Assembly: GCA_027405735.1 (NCBI GenBank)
Contig: JAPEHQ010000005.1
Location: 992,001-1,056,000 of the forward strand
Reading direction: 5' to 3'
DNA: 64,000 nt
Origin: Mucor racemosus
Taxonomy: Eukaryota > Mucoromycota > Mucoromycetes > Mucorales > Mucoraceae
Both the position numbers and the translations under genes were made by a program. The notes under the pieces are model-generated. The model had not been told where the DNA came from, ran no database searches, and saw only the letters and a program-made list of their open reading frames with translations. Positions within the stretch are counted from its first letter, which is position 1. Every line of letters begins with the position of its first letter. Shown piece by piece: positions 12,745 to 24,094 of the stretch.

Positions 12745-13106
12745 AAAATAAATCACACACAAAAACTGAAGATCGTCTTTATTTAATATCAATAATTTGT
12801 CTTATTTATATACAAATTCTATATTACATTTATCCGTTAGATCAAATTTTGTTCGATTATATCTTTCTGGCTTTCCATGTCAGATCAATCTATTTACATT
12901 AGTATCACAGCATATTTAAGCTGAGCTTATTTCATACAGCTAAGTCCAACAAGTGGATATGTCTCACATATCCCGTTTCCTGGATCTTACTTTAGAACAA
13001 TAAGAACAATCAAAAATGTTACCACAGATCAGTTAGCTGACTTCTTATCAATAAGGATTACAAATCAAAAGGTTTATTATCTTACAAATAACCGGTGGAT
13101 GCAACA
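12745..13106 (-). mobile_element. Truncated LTR, inverted, same family as 14435-14865
   Basis: The reverse complement starts TGTTGCATCCACCGGT at 13106 and matches the intact LTR at 14435 through ..CAGTTTTTGTGTGTGATTT, ending about 70 bp short of the full LTR end where LINE sequence begins. On the other side, family A starts directly with TTAAATACT. The two LTR copies are in opposite orientation around a 1.3-kb block of repeat A, so they are not the ends of one retrotransposon. The 12745 boundary is uncertain by about 20 bp. Confidence 0.7.
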
Positions 13107-13210
13107 TTAAATACTCACTATATGCTATATTATGAAAAATCAAGCTTTTTATAGCTTATAACAATGACAATCCGATATTTCATTCTGATTTTAGATTGAC
13201 ATTTATCATA

Positions 13211-13428
13211 AGGCGGGCTGGTGATACGTTTGATACTACTGTAGTAGATGCAACCAGTCAATTTGATTTATAAAATTTGAATGCAAATACTGAGGAACCG
13301 TTTGTAAGTACTTAGACTGATTCTTCTGGTAAAGCATTGTTGATGAGTAAATTGGCTTGGGACAAAGATATAAAAAGGGGGTAATAGGTTCCATTGATGG
13401 CCATGTTTATGTGATGATATTGGAGAGG
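13211..13428 (+). pseudogene. Dynein intermediate chain fragment, in repeat A copy 2
   Basis: Same fragment as at 7138: FDTTVVDATSQFDL, then NANTEEPFVST, a stop, and SSGKALLMSKLAWDKD, followed after a frameshift by GSIDGHVYV. The Trp-Asp pair and SxDGHVYV box of the dynein intermediate chain WD repeat remain recognisable. Stops and indels differ from copy 1, so decay occurred after amplification. Confidence 0.65.
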
Positions 13429-14434
13429 AAAGGCTAAAACTTAATGTACTGTAAATCATCTCTAGCGCAATAATTATAAAGTAAGACTATATTATCACCA
13501 AATAAACCACCACACAATATTAACATGTATAAATATTTACAGTAATAAGCTTGAATCAAGTGGGTACAGCATTGTAAATTCTTGAAAAAGTTTTCAAGTA
13601 TTATAAAATCTCTTATTTTTAAGACTTACAAGGCCTATAAGCGGAATATTAATTTCGAAAATTATTTTTGTCCAGATCATCAATTTTGACATTTTTTAAT
13701 TTTATTTTTCTGGTTTTGCAAATCTAGAGTTAATTATACTACCAAGTATAAAAACAAAAAATATACACATATACCGAATTTAGCGCTCTATTTGCTCAAT
13801 AAAAAATAACAAATATTTTTATTACAAGATATTACATGAAAATCCTTTAATCAAAAAACCGTTTTTGGGTCAAAAGTACAAATTTCCATTACTTAACATT
13901 TAATATTAAGCTTTTATAACATGTGTATTAGCTATGGCTACAATTTTGTCTCACAATGTAGTATATTTAAACGTTGATTTTGGTATCAAAATTTGATTTT
14001 TCTGATTTTTAATCAAAATCATGAGTGTTGGTAAGGATAAAATGAGTCCCGAAAAATGTCCGCTACAAAGTCTGAATTTTCAGACCATACTTGGTTAAAT
14101 ATTAGAAAAGTTCAAAAAACACTTTTTTATTTAAAAATTAGATATATGATAGTACAGTATAAAAGACTTAGTTGTTCAACTTTGCTATGCTCAATTACGG
14201 CGTTGCTCTACGGACTCGTTTTTGCAATTTTTTAATGAATGTATGATATAATAGACGGGTTTTCTGGTAGAAAAATGCATGTTTCTATGATAACAGATAT
14301 TACCTATTTTGTTTAGTTTAAGATTTATACGCTGTAATGCTGCTTTCACATTGGCTGAAATGCGCAATTTAGCAGGGTTTTAATTGCGTTAAATAATTTA
14401 AAGCCTTGGAAATCCTTTTCTACGTGTGTTGTTT

Positions 14435-14865
14435 TGTTGCATCCACCGGTTAATCGTAAGATAATGAACCTTTTGATTTGTAATCCTTAGTTTCAAGAAG
14501 TCAGCTCACTGACCTATGATAACATTCTCGATTGTTCTTATTTTCTAAAGCAAGACCCGGGAAGCTGGATATGTGAGACATATTCACTTGTTGGATTTAG
14601 TTATATAAAATAAGCTGAACTTAAATGTGCTGTGTTACTAATGTACATAAAATGACCTGACAATGGAGTGTCAGAAAGATATAATCGATCCAAAGCTGAT
14701 CTTACAGATAATTGTAATATAGAATTTGTATATAAATAGGACAAATTATTGATATTAAATAAAGATTCTCTTCAGTTTTTGCGTGTGATTTAATTTAACA
14801 AGTTCCTTTATTAAATTATACATTTTTTCTTGCCATAATATTTATTCTAAATCTTTGGCATTTCA
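14435..14865 (+). mobile_element. Solo LTR, 431 bp, family TGTTGCATCC..GGCATTTCA
   Basis: Starts TGTTGCATCCACCGG and ends TTTGGCATTTCA, with TG..CA ends. It is flanked by the perfect 5-bp duplication TGTTT (14430-14434 and 14866-14870). Repeat A copy 1 (around 8350-8365) lacks it, giving an empty-site comparison. An AATAAA signal lies near 14757. Confidence 0.85.
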
Positions 14866-15696
14866 TGTTTCTCTCTTTTTGTTTCCATATTCCAAGGATA
14901 TATTCACCATTTGATAAGGCATATCAGACTATTACCAAGCTGGTATTCTTTTCATTCATCTGAATACGCATGTTAACATAAGGGGCTAATATGTTTAATA
15001 TAGGTAGCAGTCGTTATATTAGAGACTGATATTTTTATTTAACCGAATTCTAAGATCAAATATCATTATTTACTACTGTATCGTTGGACATATTTCTTGA
15101 TTATTACCAGATCACATTGAAGGCAATTATATTTATATTTACTCAATAAATAGCTAGAACTGGCTACAAACCCACGAAATGTTCCAGAAAAGTGATAAAA
15201 TTTCAAATGATATAGAAACACAAAAAAAAAGAATAATCTAATGTCTTGCTTAATAACCATAGTCTTGATTGTAGCTATACTTTAAAACAAATCTTTTTAC
15301 AGCTGGCAATCGTAAACTAAAATAGTAAGTTTAAACAAGGTCAATTTGTTTAAATTTTATGAGTGATAAAGTAACAACATATATAGCCTTAGATTTGGCT
15401 TGCATATAAATTTAAGCAGTAAGTATTATTTAAATTTATGCTTAAGTAAAAACCATTGTTGCTGTAAACACTGTAGATATAAACATATCTACAAACAACG
15501 ATAATAATCATTGTAAATATATTGATGCTTGCGTGTATTGCTCTATATCAACAACGCATTGAATTGTATTATTGTCTATAATCTATATTAATAAAAGCGA
15601 ATATAATTTAAAAACCCATTATTCCAGTAAAAAATGCAGTGTTATTTTGAGAACGGCACGATGCTCATGTACAAACCAATTTGTGCCCATCATACG

Positions 15697-15919
15697 ATCA
15701 GCTCATTATGCTCATGGTCAGATTTTATTATTATGCACAAATAGGGATAATGATATGCTTATGGGCAATTCTTCTATTATGCACACATGGCATTAATGTC
15801 ATGCACATGAACAGAATCTATAATTCTGCACATATAGGCTTAACGTTGTGCTCCTGTGCAGTTTTTTTTTTTTTTTGTTGTGCCCATGTACATCTTGTTA
15901 TCTTTTTAGCCATTATTCA
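15697..15919 (+). repeat. TGCACA-rich block, copy 2
   Basis: Near-identical partner of 10195-10413, with the same spacing of TGCACA-type motifs and a slightly shorter T run. It lies at the same relative position, the 3' end of repeat A copy 2. Confidence 0.7.
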
Positions 15920-16117
15920 GTGGGCGCAACAACTCATCAGACTATAGTATGCAGCCCACCTGGGCACAGCAAAATCATCTTGTACAGCACAGGTTGGCCG
16001 TAGTGCTTTTATATATAGATCCTTTAAATCTGTGATTTTATGGACTTTTTTCGAATCTGGTTGTATCATCTTATACTTTTCAAGTTAAATCCGTTATTAG
16101 GCTAATAATGTCGTAGG

Positions 16118-16515
16118 TAAGTATAAAAGACGAGCCGAGCCTAGGACGAGCTTGACCAAAGCTCGCCACAACGAGCCGAGCTTTAATAAAAGCTCGTTTG
16201 ACAAAGACGAGTTTTTGACTTTTTTTTAAAAAGCTCGTTTGAGAAAGACGAGCTTTTGACTTCTTTTCAAAAAGTTCAAATTTAAATAATAATTAGTAAA
16301 TGCTATGACATTATTACTTTAGATAATTGTCAATTGACATTCATAAGTTTGCTTTACTTTAGATATTTGTCACTGGAAAGGTAAAATAAAGCTCGCATTG
16401 AGATGATGAGTTTTAGTCGCTGCATAAAAAAGCTCGTTTGGGGTAAACGAGCTCTAGTCACGCGCAAAAAAAAGCTCGGCTGCATAAAAAAGGCTCGGCT
16501 CGTTTAATATCACTA
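16118..16515. mobile_element. hAT-like MITE with internal GAGCTCGT array
   Basis: A 398-bp block flanked by a perfect 8-bp duplication GTCGTAGG (16110-16117 and 16516-16523). Its ends are imperfect inverted repeats: the left begins TAAGTATAAAAGACGAGCCG, the right complement begins TAGTGATATTAAACGAGCCG, both leading into CGAGCCGAGCCT. The 8-bp duplication and a TAGTG-type terminus are hAT hallmarks. It encodes no protein. Inside are many short direct and inverted copies of AAAGCTCGTTTG / CAAACGAGCTTT around 16185-16260 and 16425-16500, which could fold strongly. Confidence 0.7.
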
Positions 16516-16523
16516 GTCGTAGG

Positions 16524-19270
16524 TTGTATTTTTGCTTTATTACTTAAAATAAGCCTTTGAATAATTAATAGCAATACAGTCGAACCTTAATTTTTGTATG
16601 AAATTTCGATACCTGCATCTTATATCCGCTTGGAATATTTAAACAACCGCGCCCGGGCTGTCCGGTAATTTTTTCTAGAGATTTAAAGCTTGGAAATATC
16701 TTTAGATGGCCGCTTCCGGAGATTGTTCGGCTTTTTTTTTGAAGAGTGACCATTAGCAAAAATATGAATCATATACTACATACTACATACTACATACTAC
16801 ATTTAATTTAATATCATCAATTAAATAAATCAATAGATTTGTCATGAATCGGTCAAGCCTAATATATTATTATACTATTACTATCCTAATCACATCACAC
16901 ATTATTACGTTATCCGAATTGCATATCAATCTCCAGCTTATGCAAGATATTATATTCTACACGCACTGCGACACAACCAATGACCACGTTACAATATCAA
17001 CTCAGTCCCTTTAAAAATTTCTATTCCATAAAAAGGGCTTATATCAAATTTATGCAAAGAAATAAATGTCTTCAAACACAACTAAAAATATAATATCTTG
17101 GTAGAGAATCAAAAATAACCTAGACTTTATTCAATAATCATCATTGCAATACCTTAGTATTTTCTCGAGTTATTTTCATCTGAAATGCGGTTCCTCAGTC
17201 TTAACCTGGCCATTTCTGAATCATTCAAATTTACTGATACAAGCTCGGCTCGACAATATACCTACTGAACGCAATGATTGATACATAATTGAAAGGGCTG
17301 GGAAAAATACAACATACATGATTAATTACACTGGAATTTATATCCGTATTTGGAGTAATTAGCTGATAATTCTGGCTTTTCCGGTAGTATATGTTTAACA
17401 TCATGATTGATGAAGCATAATTAATGATACGAAAAGATTTTTACATAAATACAGATAAACCAGTTTTTAGAGTAGTGGAGATTGCCTTTTATACTTGCTA
17501 ATGATATGAAAAAAAATGATTTTTTTTTGGATATTTAAGTTCTTTTATATGGACATTTCCTTTTCTATACAGTATACAATATGTTTATATTTGTGAATAA
17601 ATAGTTTATTTGCTTTATATTTTTTAACGCATTGTCTTTTGTACATTAATTGCTTTTGCTTATAGTTCAAGTATATTTATTTACATTCAATCAATGCACA
17701 ATTACCTTTTATATCTCGCCAAAAAAAAAAAGCATAATAATAGTTGCTTATCCATGTTACAAGCTGTCAAATTACAGCACATCTTATATACATCGTCTTG
17801 TTTTATCCTGTGCAGATAAATGTTTTATTAACCATCCATTGATAAATGTACTTGAAACAAGTTATTTGAGAATTTGAATGCACAAAAGGAAAATTCGCAT
17901 GCTCAATATCTGTAAGTAGCTTCCTTTTTATTTTTATTTTTTTATTTTGCGATTAGCTGCTCTCAGTGTAGAATACTTATCACATCAAATGTGTTTTTTG
18001 GAATTGTATAGCTTTTATAAACAACATCTTTAAGAATCCTCAAATCTATCCATCTTGAAAGAAGCATCCCTCTAAATTTAGTTTATATGATTCAATAAGC
18101 GTCAATCTTTTTTTAAAATATTCACTTAAGCATCAAGTGCGCAATAGATAATGAGACCTCAAGGAACAGAGTTTTTATAACTTGAACATAAAGTTATATC
18201 ACCATTAAAGTATTCTAAATATGAAATGCAAGGTATTAAGAAAGGAAGTACCCACATCAGTATCAATAATCAAATATTAGCATACAGTTAAAAATTCATT
18301 TGTTTTAAGCTTATTCTTTTGGCTTGATTACCAAAATTATCTAATATTATCTATGAATGGCAGAATTAAAGTCGATTTAGTTGTGTTAAGAAATCAGTAA
18401 TCCAATTACATCAACCGAAAGATGGTTAGTGATTTCTATCAGACCAACAATGGATATGTTAAGAAAACATATTTACAAGCAGTAAATTAACAAGGAATAT
18501 ATTGAATTCATTAACAGTACATACGATAAGCACCGATTTTTCTCAAGTTTATTGAGAAATCTCTTGGTCAAGCTTTAAAGTTTCATTTTTTGCTACATCA
18601 ATTCGGATTATGCAATGAATTTAATAGATAAGTTAAAAAAAAATACAATAGCATTTCACGAATAAAATAAAATTTCATGAAAAAAGAGGATTTTCTGTAT
18701 CAGTTGTTATAAACTTAAAACAATTCTTTTAAAATAGTATATGTTACGGTGGCAAAAAATGGAGTTCCAATCGTGAAGGAACAAAAATGTAAATTCTCTC
18801 GTTGCATGGAAAGTTAATGGAACAAATTCGCAGGCTTTTGCGCATTGTGTAACTTGCTAAACATTAGGGAAAAGCAATGCAATGAATCTCAGGAAATACA
18901 TTAACAGCACGACACCATGCAGTTAAGTTGACTAATTGATGTATATCGGATGGATTAATTTGCGTTATGATAAATCGTTCAATTTTACGAGTATTGTTTG
19001 CCATTAAAATTAAAAATCGCTTCGTTTGTTTAGCTCTAGTTTTTTGTATTTTTAGTCTGGAATACTGTTAAATGCACTTATAACTTGATTAAAGCTACAT
19101 ATATATATATATAGAAATTAAAATGTAATAAAAAAAAAAAGCCTACAAGGAGGCCGTTCTCCTTATAGTTTTCCAGAAGCAGAAATCTACCCGTGCGAAA
19201 TATCTGTATACCCTTTCTCCGTAATCTAATCGTATCACATCGGAATCGGCCATCTAAAAGTATACAGAGG
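16524..19270. other. Gene-free AT-rich region
   Basis: No gene is supported across 2.7 kb. An ATACTAC-type microsatellite lies at about 16771-16802. At 16577 a segment starting CAGTCGAACCTTAATTTTTG, followed by a GC-rich CGCGCCCGGG patch near 16650, resembles the end of a Tc1/mariner-like element, but I found no matching opposite end. The short ORFs at 16565-16759 and 17650-17877 look non-coding. Confidence 0.45.
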
Positions 19271-19278
19271 TATAAATA
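19271..19278 (+). promoter_or_regulatory. TATA box of the PP2C gene
   Basis: TATAAATA lies 83 bp upstream of the ATG at 19354, followed by pyrimidine-rich sequence (CTCCACATTTTCTT, CCCCTCATTCCTCC) of the kind seen around fungal transcription starts. Confidence 0.5.
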
Positions 19279-19353
19279 ACAAAAAAACTCCACATTTTCT
19301 TATTTTACCCCTCATTCCTCCAACTTGATTTTTCTACTTTCTTTTTTTCAATA

Positions 19354-20520
19354 ATGATTGCATCTTTACAAAATTCAACAAAAGCCAAGTTGGTGGCGAC
19401 AGCGGCGAAAGCAGTAAATACACAAAGATCATTCACCAAGTCAATTTCACCTTCTGCATTAAACAATCATCATATTTACGAATACAATAATAATAATAAT
19501 AAATCTTTACCATTGTTTGATTTCTTTGCTCAAACCAAGCCTCAACAATCTTATAAACTTGGTCATGGAGCAGCTGGATTTGCAAAAAAGAGATTTAATA
19601 CCGAAACATCTGTATACACATCTTCAACTTGGTCATCTGTAAGTGCTCAAGTTGGTGAAGATGCTTACTTTAGAAGATCTGATGCCATTGGCGTTGCTGA
19701 TGGAATTGGTGGATGGTCATCGACAGCAGGTAAAAATTTTTTTAATGGTTGTACATTTTTTGCGGAGATCAACGTTCTAACGGATCAATTCCTATATCCA
19801 GGTTCAAACTCGGCTTTATACTCTAGCCAACTAATGCATTACGCTAATCTCGAAATGGACAGGTTCGAGGATACAGAAGATCCAATGTTCTTTGAATACA
19901 GCCAAACCAACCCAGTTGATATTTTACAACGTAGCTATGAACAAAGTTTAATTGAAGCAAAAAAGAACAACATTCTTGGATCTACTACTGCTTGTATTGC
20001 TGTGTTACGCCATGATGAATTGCGAGTGGCTAACATTGGAGATTGTGGGATTTCTATCATCCGCAATAATCATTACGTATTTCGCAGTGAGGAACAACAA
20101 CATACCTTTAATTTTCCTTATCAATTGGGCATTAGATCCCGGGATCAACCTCAAAATGCTCAATCTTTTAATATCAAGGTCAAAAAGGGAGATATTATTA
20201 TTATGGGTTCAGACGGTCTTTATGATAACTTGTTTGATAAAAATATTTTGAGTCTGGTTCGAGATCATGTGCATGCACATACAATTCCTGGTAATGCTCA
20301 ACGTCCTCCTCGTGTAAGAAACCTACAACCTCAAATTTTATCAGATATCTTGGCAAATGCAGCCAAAGAAATTAGCGAAGCTAAAAGAAATGTGGATACC
20401 CCTTTTCAAAGACGTGCCATGGAGGAAGGTCTCTTGATGGAAGGCGGTAAAGCTGATGACATTAGTGTCATTGTTGCAGTTGTTCGAGACTGTGAAGACT
20501 CTCCTGATCGCCGTCTTTAA
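19354..20520 (+). CDS. PTC7: PTC7-type PP2C protein phosphatase, probably mitochondrial
   Basis: Single-exon gene of 388 residues. Family members (yeast Ptc7, human PPTC7) dephosphorylate mitochondrial targets, including coenzyme Q pathway proteins. The N-terminal 45 residues are rich in Lys, Arg, Ser and Ala and poor in acidic residues, as in a mitochondrial presequence. Metal-binding and catalytic motifs in order are GEDAYF, GVADGIGGW (about 112-120), GSTTACIAVL, VANIGDCG, GSDGLYDN and KADDISVIVAVV. The PYQLG segment is typical of the PTC7 subgroup, distinguishing it from cytosolic PP2Cs. The ATG at 19354 is the first in frame after a TATAAATA box and is followed by the presequence. No intron is needed. 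Confidence 0.9.
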   Translation: MIASLQNSTKAKLVATAAKAVNTQRSFTKSISPSALNNHHIYEYNNNNNKSLPLFDFFAQTKPQQSYKLGHGAAGFAKKRFNTETSVYTSSTWSSVSAQVGEDAYFRRSDAIGVADGIGGWSSTAGKNFFNGCTFFAEINVLTDQFLYPGSNSALYSSQLMHYANLEMDRFEDTEDPMFFEYSQTNPVDILQRSYEQSLIEAKKNNILGSTTACIAVLRHDELRVANIGDCGISIIRNNHYVFRSEEQQHTFNFPYQLGIRSRDQPQNAQSFNIKVKKGDIIIMGSDGLYDNLFDKNILSLVRDHVHAHTIPGNAQRPPRVRNLQPQILSDILANAAKEISEAKRNVDTPFQRRAMEEGLLMEGGKADDISVIVAVVRDCEDSPDRRL

Positions 20521-21907
20521 TATACCCTTTCCTCCTCTTCCTCCCCCCCCCCCCAATTCATTCATTATATTTATTTGCATTCAAAATTATTAGACTTATT
20601 AACTAGAAAAACTAGACATTTGATTTAGAACAAAACTCCTTTACCTGAATTTCCGTGAATATATTCCAATCACATATCATTGCATTATCAATACTGCTAA
20701 ATACTATAGCATTTAATAAAAATTATGACTTAACTATTACTATCAATTCAATATGTTTACTATCAGATTTTGATTTCTAGCGATAATAATTGAGAAAAAT
20801 TCAAACATCGCTCACGGATCGCTAAACGGGTTCAGAAAATGAGCAGATGCAAAATATCAATGAAATAATCTTTTATTGAGGCTCAAGGAATATCAGTATA
20901 AAAAAAACATACAACAATCATTACAATTGTTTTGTAAGGGGTGCAAGTACCCGTAAAAACTCCTTAGATTAGGTAATGTATGACATTTCTAACGTCAACA
21001 TGAAAAATTCAACTGCGACAACAATAATTGTTCGTTGGAGCAAGTATATAATGGTATAAAAGTGATTTTCTATCAGATATGATGATGTGTAACATGCACT
21101 AGGAACACAATTTTAATGACTTTTTGATTAAATGCTCGCTAACTTTGACAAGAAAAGTGTATACGCTTCGTGAAATATATACTTTTTTGGGAACATTTTT
21201 ACTATTCATAATTCATAACATCATACAATTTTGTGGGTACTCTAGATCTGCAACAACTTGTTATCAATAACCTTTTGTGCGCCTGATTTTTGATAAAGCA
21301 TTAAATGTGCATCAGACACATATTAAAATGCATAGAATTCTGAATGAAACGTTACAAGATAACCTCCTCGTTGATCTGTATTTAATATGAAAAGTACGCT
21401 ATTAGCTCTATATTCATGGTCTGTGCTAACAATGTAAATATATTACATTGTTGAATCTGGAATAGAATGGATCTCGAATACAATGTTACACTGAAAGAAC
21501 TTTGAGAAAAATCTCAAAATATCCGGGCAATCGTCATGTCATGAAAAATCAGGATCTTTATTCCATTCGATGAATGTAAATTAATAAAAGTAGTTGTCAT
21601 CTATTTGTCTAGTTTCTTACATTTGAAAGCCAATCGAGCTTTAATATTAGTGTCGAATACAATTGGTTACACGATAAACGTGTGTCAAATCTTGTTTAAG
21701 CTGATGGCAATAATTATACAAAAAAATAGTATTCTATTGTTAAATTTATTTTTTTTTTTTTGAAAGGAAAAAAAGGTGAGGATTATATAATGGAGAAAGG
21801 GGGTTTTTTCAAATGCACGCAATAAAATGATGGGATAAACAAAAAAAAAAGACGAGGGGATAATTTGAATGGATTAAAAACCATTCATGAAACAATGAAA
21901 TTTATAA
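20521..21907. other. Intergenic region between convergent PTC7 and UGDH
   Basis: Contains the 3' flanks of both genes, a C10 run at about 20544-20553 and A/T tracts near 21748 and 21840. No open frame with protein character and no match to the dispersed repeats of this window were seen. Confidence 0.5.
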
Positions 21908-23565
21908 TTAAGCGGTTCCAGCAAGCTCGTTCTTACCGATGATGTGAACCTTGAAACCAATCTTACGAAGTTCAGCAGCATCCAACAACAAACGACCATC
22001 AAACAAGAAAGCGGGCTTGTGCATGTTTTCGTAAATCTTTTGATAATCAAGAGCATCAGACTTGAATTCATCCCATTCAGTAACAATAACAACAGCATCA
22101 GCGTCCTTACAAGCTTCATAGGCACTAGAACAGATTTCAATGCTCTTCTCAACTTGCTTACGGCTGTCAAGGACATGAGGTTCAGTAAGATCCATATAAA
22201 TTTGTTCGTGTTCGACCTTGGGATCGTAAATAGCAACATGAGCGTTTTCTTGAATGAAATCCTTGATCAAAGTAATGGCAGCAGATTCACGGGTATCACC
22301 AGTATCCTTCTTGAAAGCGAAACCGAGAACGGCAATACGCTTGTTGGTGATAGTGTTGAAAAGAGTAGAAATGATCTTCTTGACGAAACGCTTCTTTTGA
22401 TATTCGTTCAAGGTATAAACTTGCTTCCAGTATTCAGCGACTTCGGGCAAGTTGAGTTGTGTAGAAAGATAAACCAAATTGAGAATATCCTTTTGGAAAC
22501 AAGAACCACCGAAACCAACAGAAGCCTTCAAGAACTTGGAACCTAAACGACTATCACGACCACAAGCATAAGCAACTTCATCAACATCAGCACCAGTGGC
22601 CTCACAAATAGCAGAGAGAGCATTGATAGATGAGATACGTTGAGCAAGCATAGCATTAGCAGCCTGTAAATATAATTTATTAATAAAATGTCAACACACA
22701 TACACCCCCCTTTTCCTCCTCCTCCCCCCTCCTCTTTTTTTCAGCCCAAAAGTTATAAATAAAACTTTTTCAACTTACCAACTTCGAAAGTTCAGATGAC
22801 CAAAGGTTGGTAGTAATAACACGATCCTTAGGAACCCAGTTGGTATAAACTTCAGCCAAAGCAGATTGAGCAGCAATACCTTCAGTAGTTTGAAGAGCAC
22901 CAATCAATACACGATCGGGGTTGAAGAGATCCTTGATAGCGGTACCTTCTGCCAAGAATTCAGGGTTAGATAAAATATCGAAGTGAATCTCGCCAGTAGA
23001 GTTGGCTTCGAGAATAGTACGCATGCTTTCAGCAGTACGACAAGGGACAGTAGATTTCTCGACAACAATCTTGGAGCTAGTAGCAACTTCGGCAATACGA
23101 CGAGTAGCACCTTCAATGTAACTAAATTACAAGGAAATTAGTTTATAGATATCTTGTAATAAACAACAAAAACTTACGCAAGATCAGCAGCCATACCGGC
23201 ACCCAAACCAGCCTTCTTGGTAGGAGTGTTGACAGAGACAAAGATCAAATCAGCTTCTTGAATAGCAGCATCAACGTCAGTAGTAAAGAACAAATTCTTA
23301 CCACGACGATCAAAGACAACTTCCTCTAATCCAGGTTCATAAATAGGAAGCTTATCAGAGTTCCAAGCATCGATACGAGCTTGGTTCAAGTCAACGATAG
23401 TAACCTTGATATGGTGACATTTATAGGCAATGACAGCACAAGTGGGACCACCTTTTTATATTACAGTTTTTGTTGAGTAAAACTATAATAGTTATTCCTT
23501 TTTTTTTTTCAAAACTTACCGACATAACCAGCACCAACACAACAAATGTTCTTGACAACGACCAT
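21908..23565 (-). CDS. UGD1: UDP-glucose 6-dehydrogenase
   Basis: Oxidises UDP-glucose to UDP-glucuronate with two NAD+. Mucoromycete walls contain glucuronic-acid polymers, so this is a likely wall-precursor enzyme (established for the group, inferred here). Exons are 23565-23520, 23451-23178, 23121-22779 and 22663-21908, totalling 1,419 nt or 472 residues, normal for eukaryotic UGDH. Motifs in order: N-terminal Rossmann [18 protein letters not shown]-type [38 protein letters not shown], the central-domain [24 protein letters not shown] split by an intron, the catalytic cysteine in [10 protein letters not shown], and C-terminal [19 protein letters not shown] and FDGRLLLD. Phase is continuous at every junction. 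It is convergent with the PP2C gene. Confidence 0.96.
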
Positions 23566-24094
23566 ATTTAATGAATTTATTCTTTTTTTAAGAGAGAGAA
23601 ATAATAGAAAAGAAGAGAAAAAGAAGAACAGAAACCAAAAGAAAATCCAGTTTCAAATTTATATCAAAAATTTGGGTCTAGTAACACTCAAATCAATTTG
23701 GAATTAAAAATATCAAGCGTCTCCGATTGAAAGCTGTAAATAGATCATTGACCAGCCAGCAATAGCAAAAAGAAAGCAAATCCCAATAAGAAAAAATAGC
23801 AAGAAACAGGCGACGATCACTTTATAACCTTAAAAAATCACCCCCCCCTTGTTCTGTATATTTTGCACGTGTTTAAGATATATTCCAATAAAGCAGCTAC
23901 ATTGCATGCTCGTGTACATGTATTTATTTTACCCCTTTGTTATTATACTCTTTTTTTTAAAATTATACCCATAATAAAAAAAGGAATTTATAAATACATC
24001 TGTGGAGTATATGATAAAGAGAAGGAAAATAAAAGGGTACTTGTGCATTACTTTATTATTTATCATCAAATATACACTTCATTATTATGTTGTG
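23566..24094. other. UGDH upstream region and LITAF gene 3' flank
   Basis: Upstream of UGDH lie purine-rich runs (GAGAGAGAAATAATAG and AAAAGAAGAG near 23590-23640). The rest is AT-rich, with no coding feature I can support. Confidence 0.4.

Larger units (their letters stand above)
13107..15919 (+). repeat. Dispersed repeat family A, copy 2
   Basis: Aligns with copy 1: 13107-14430 to about 7008-8350, then 14866-15690 to about 8360-9750 with gaps, ending at the shared ..AGCCATTATT. The 431-bp LTR at 14435-14865 interrupts it at CTACGTGTGTT. The solo LTR of copy 1 at 8849 is absent here. Flanks differ after 15919. Confidence 0.75.

Noticed and set aside
12745..14865. A foldback DNA transposon with 360-bp terminal inverted repeats
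   Set aside because: The right copy is a complete LTR with its own 5-bp duplication and the left copy is truncated, so they are separate insertions.
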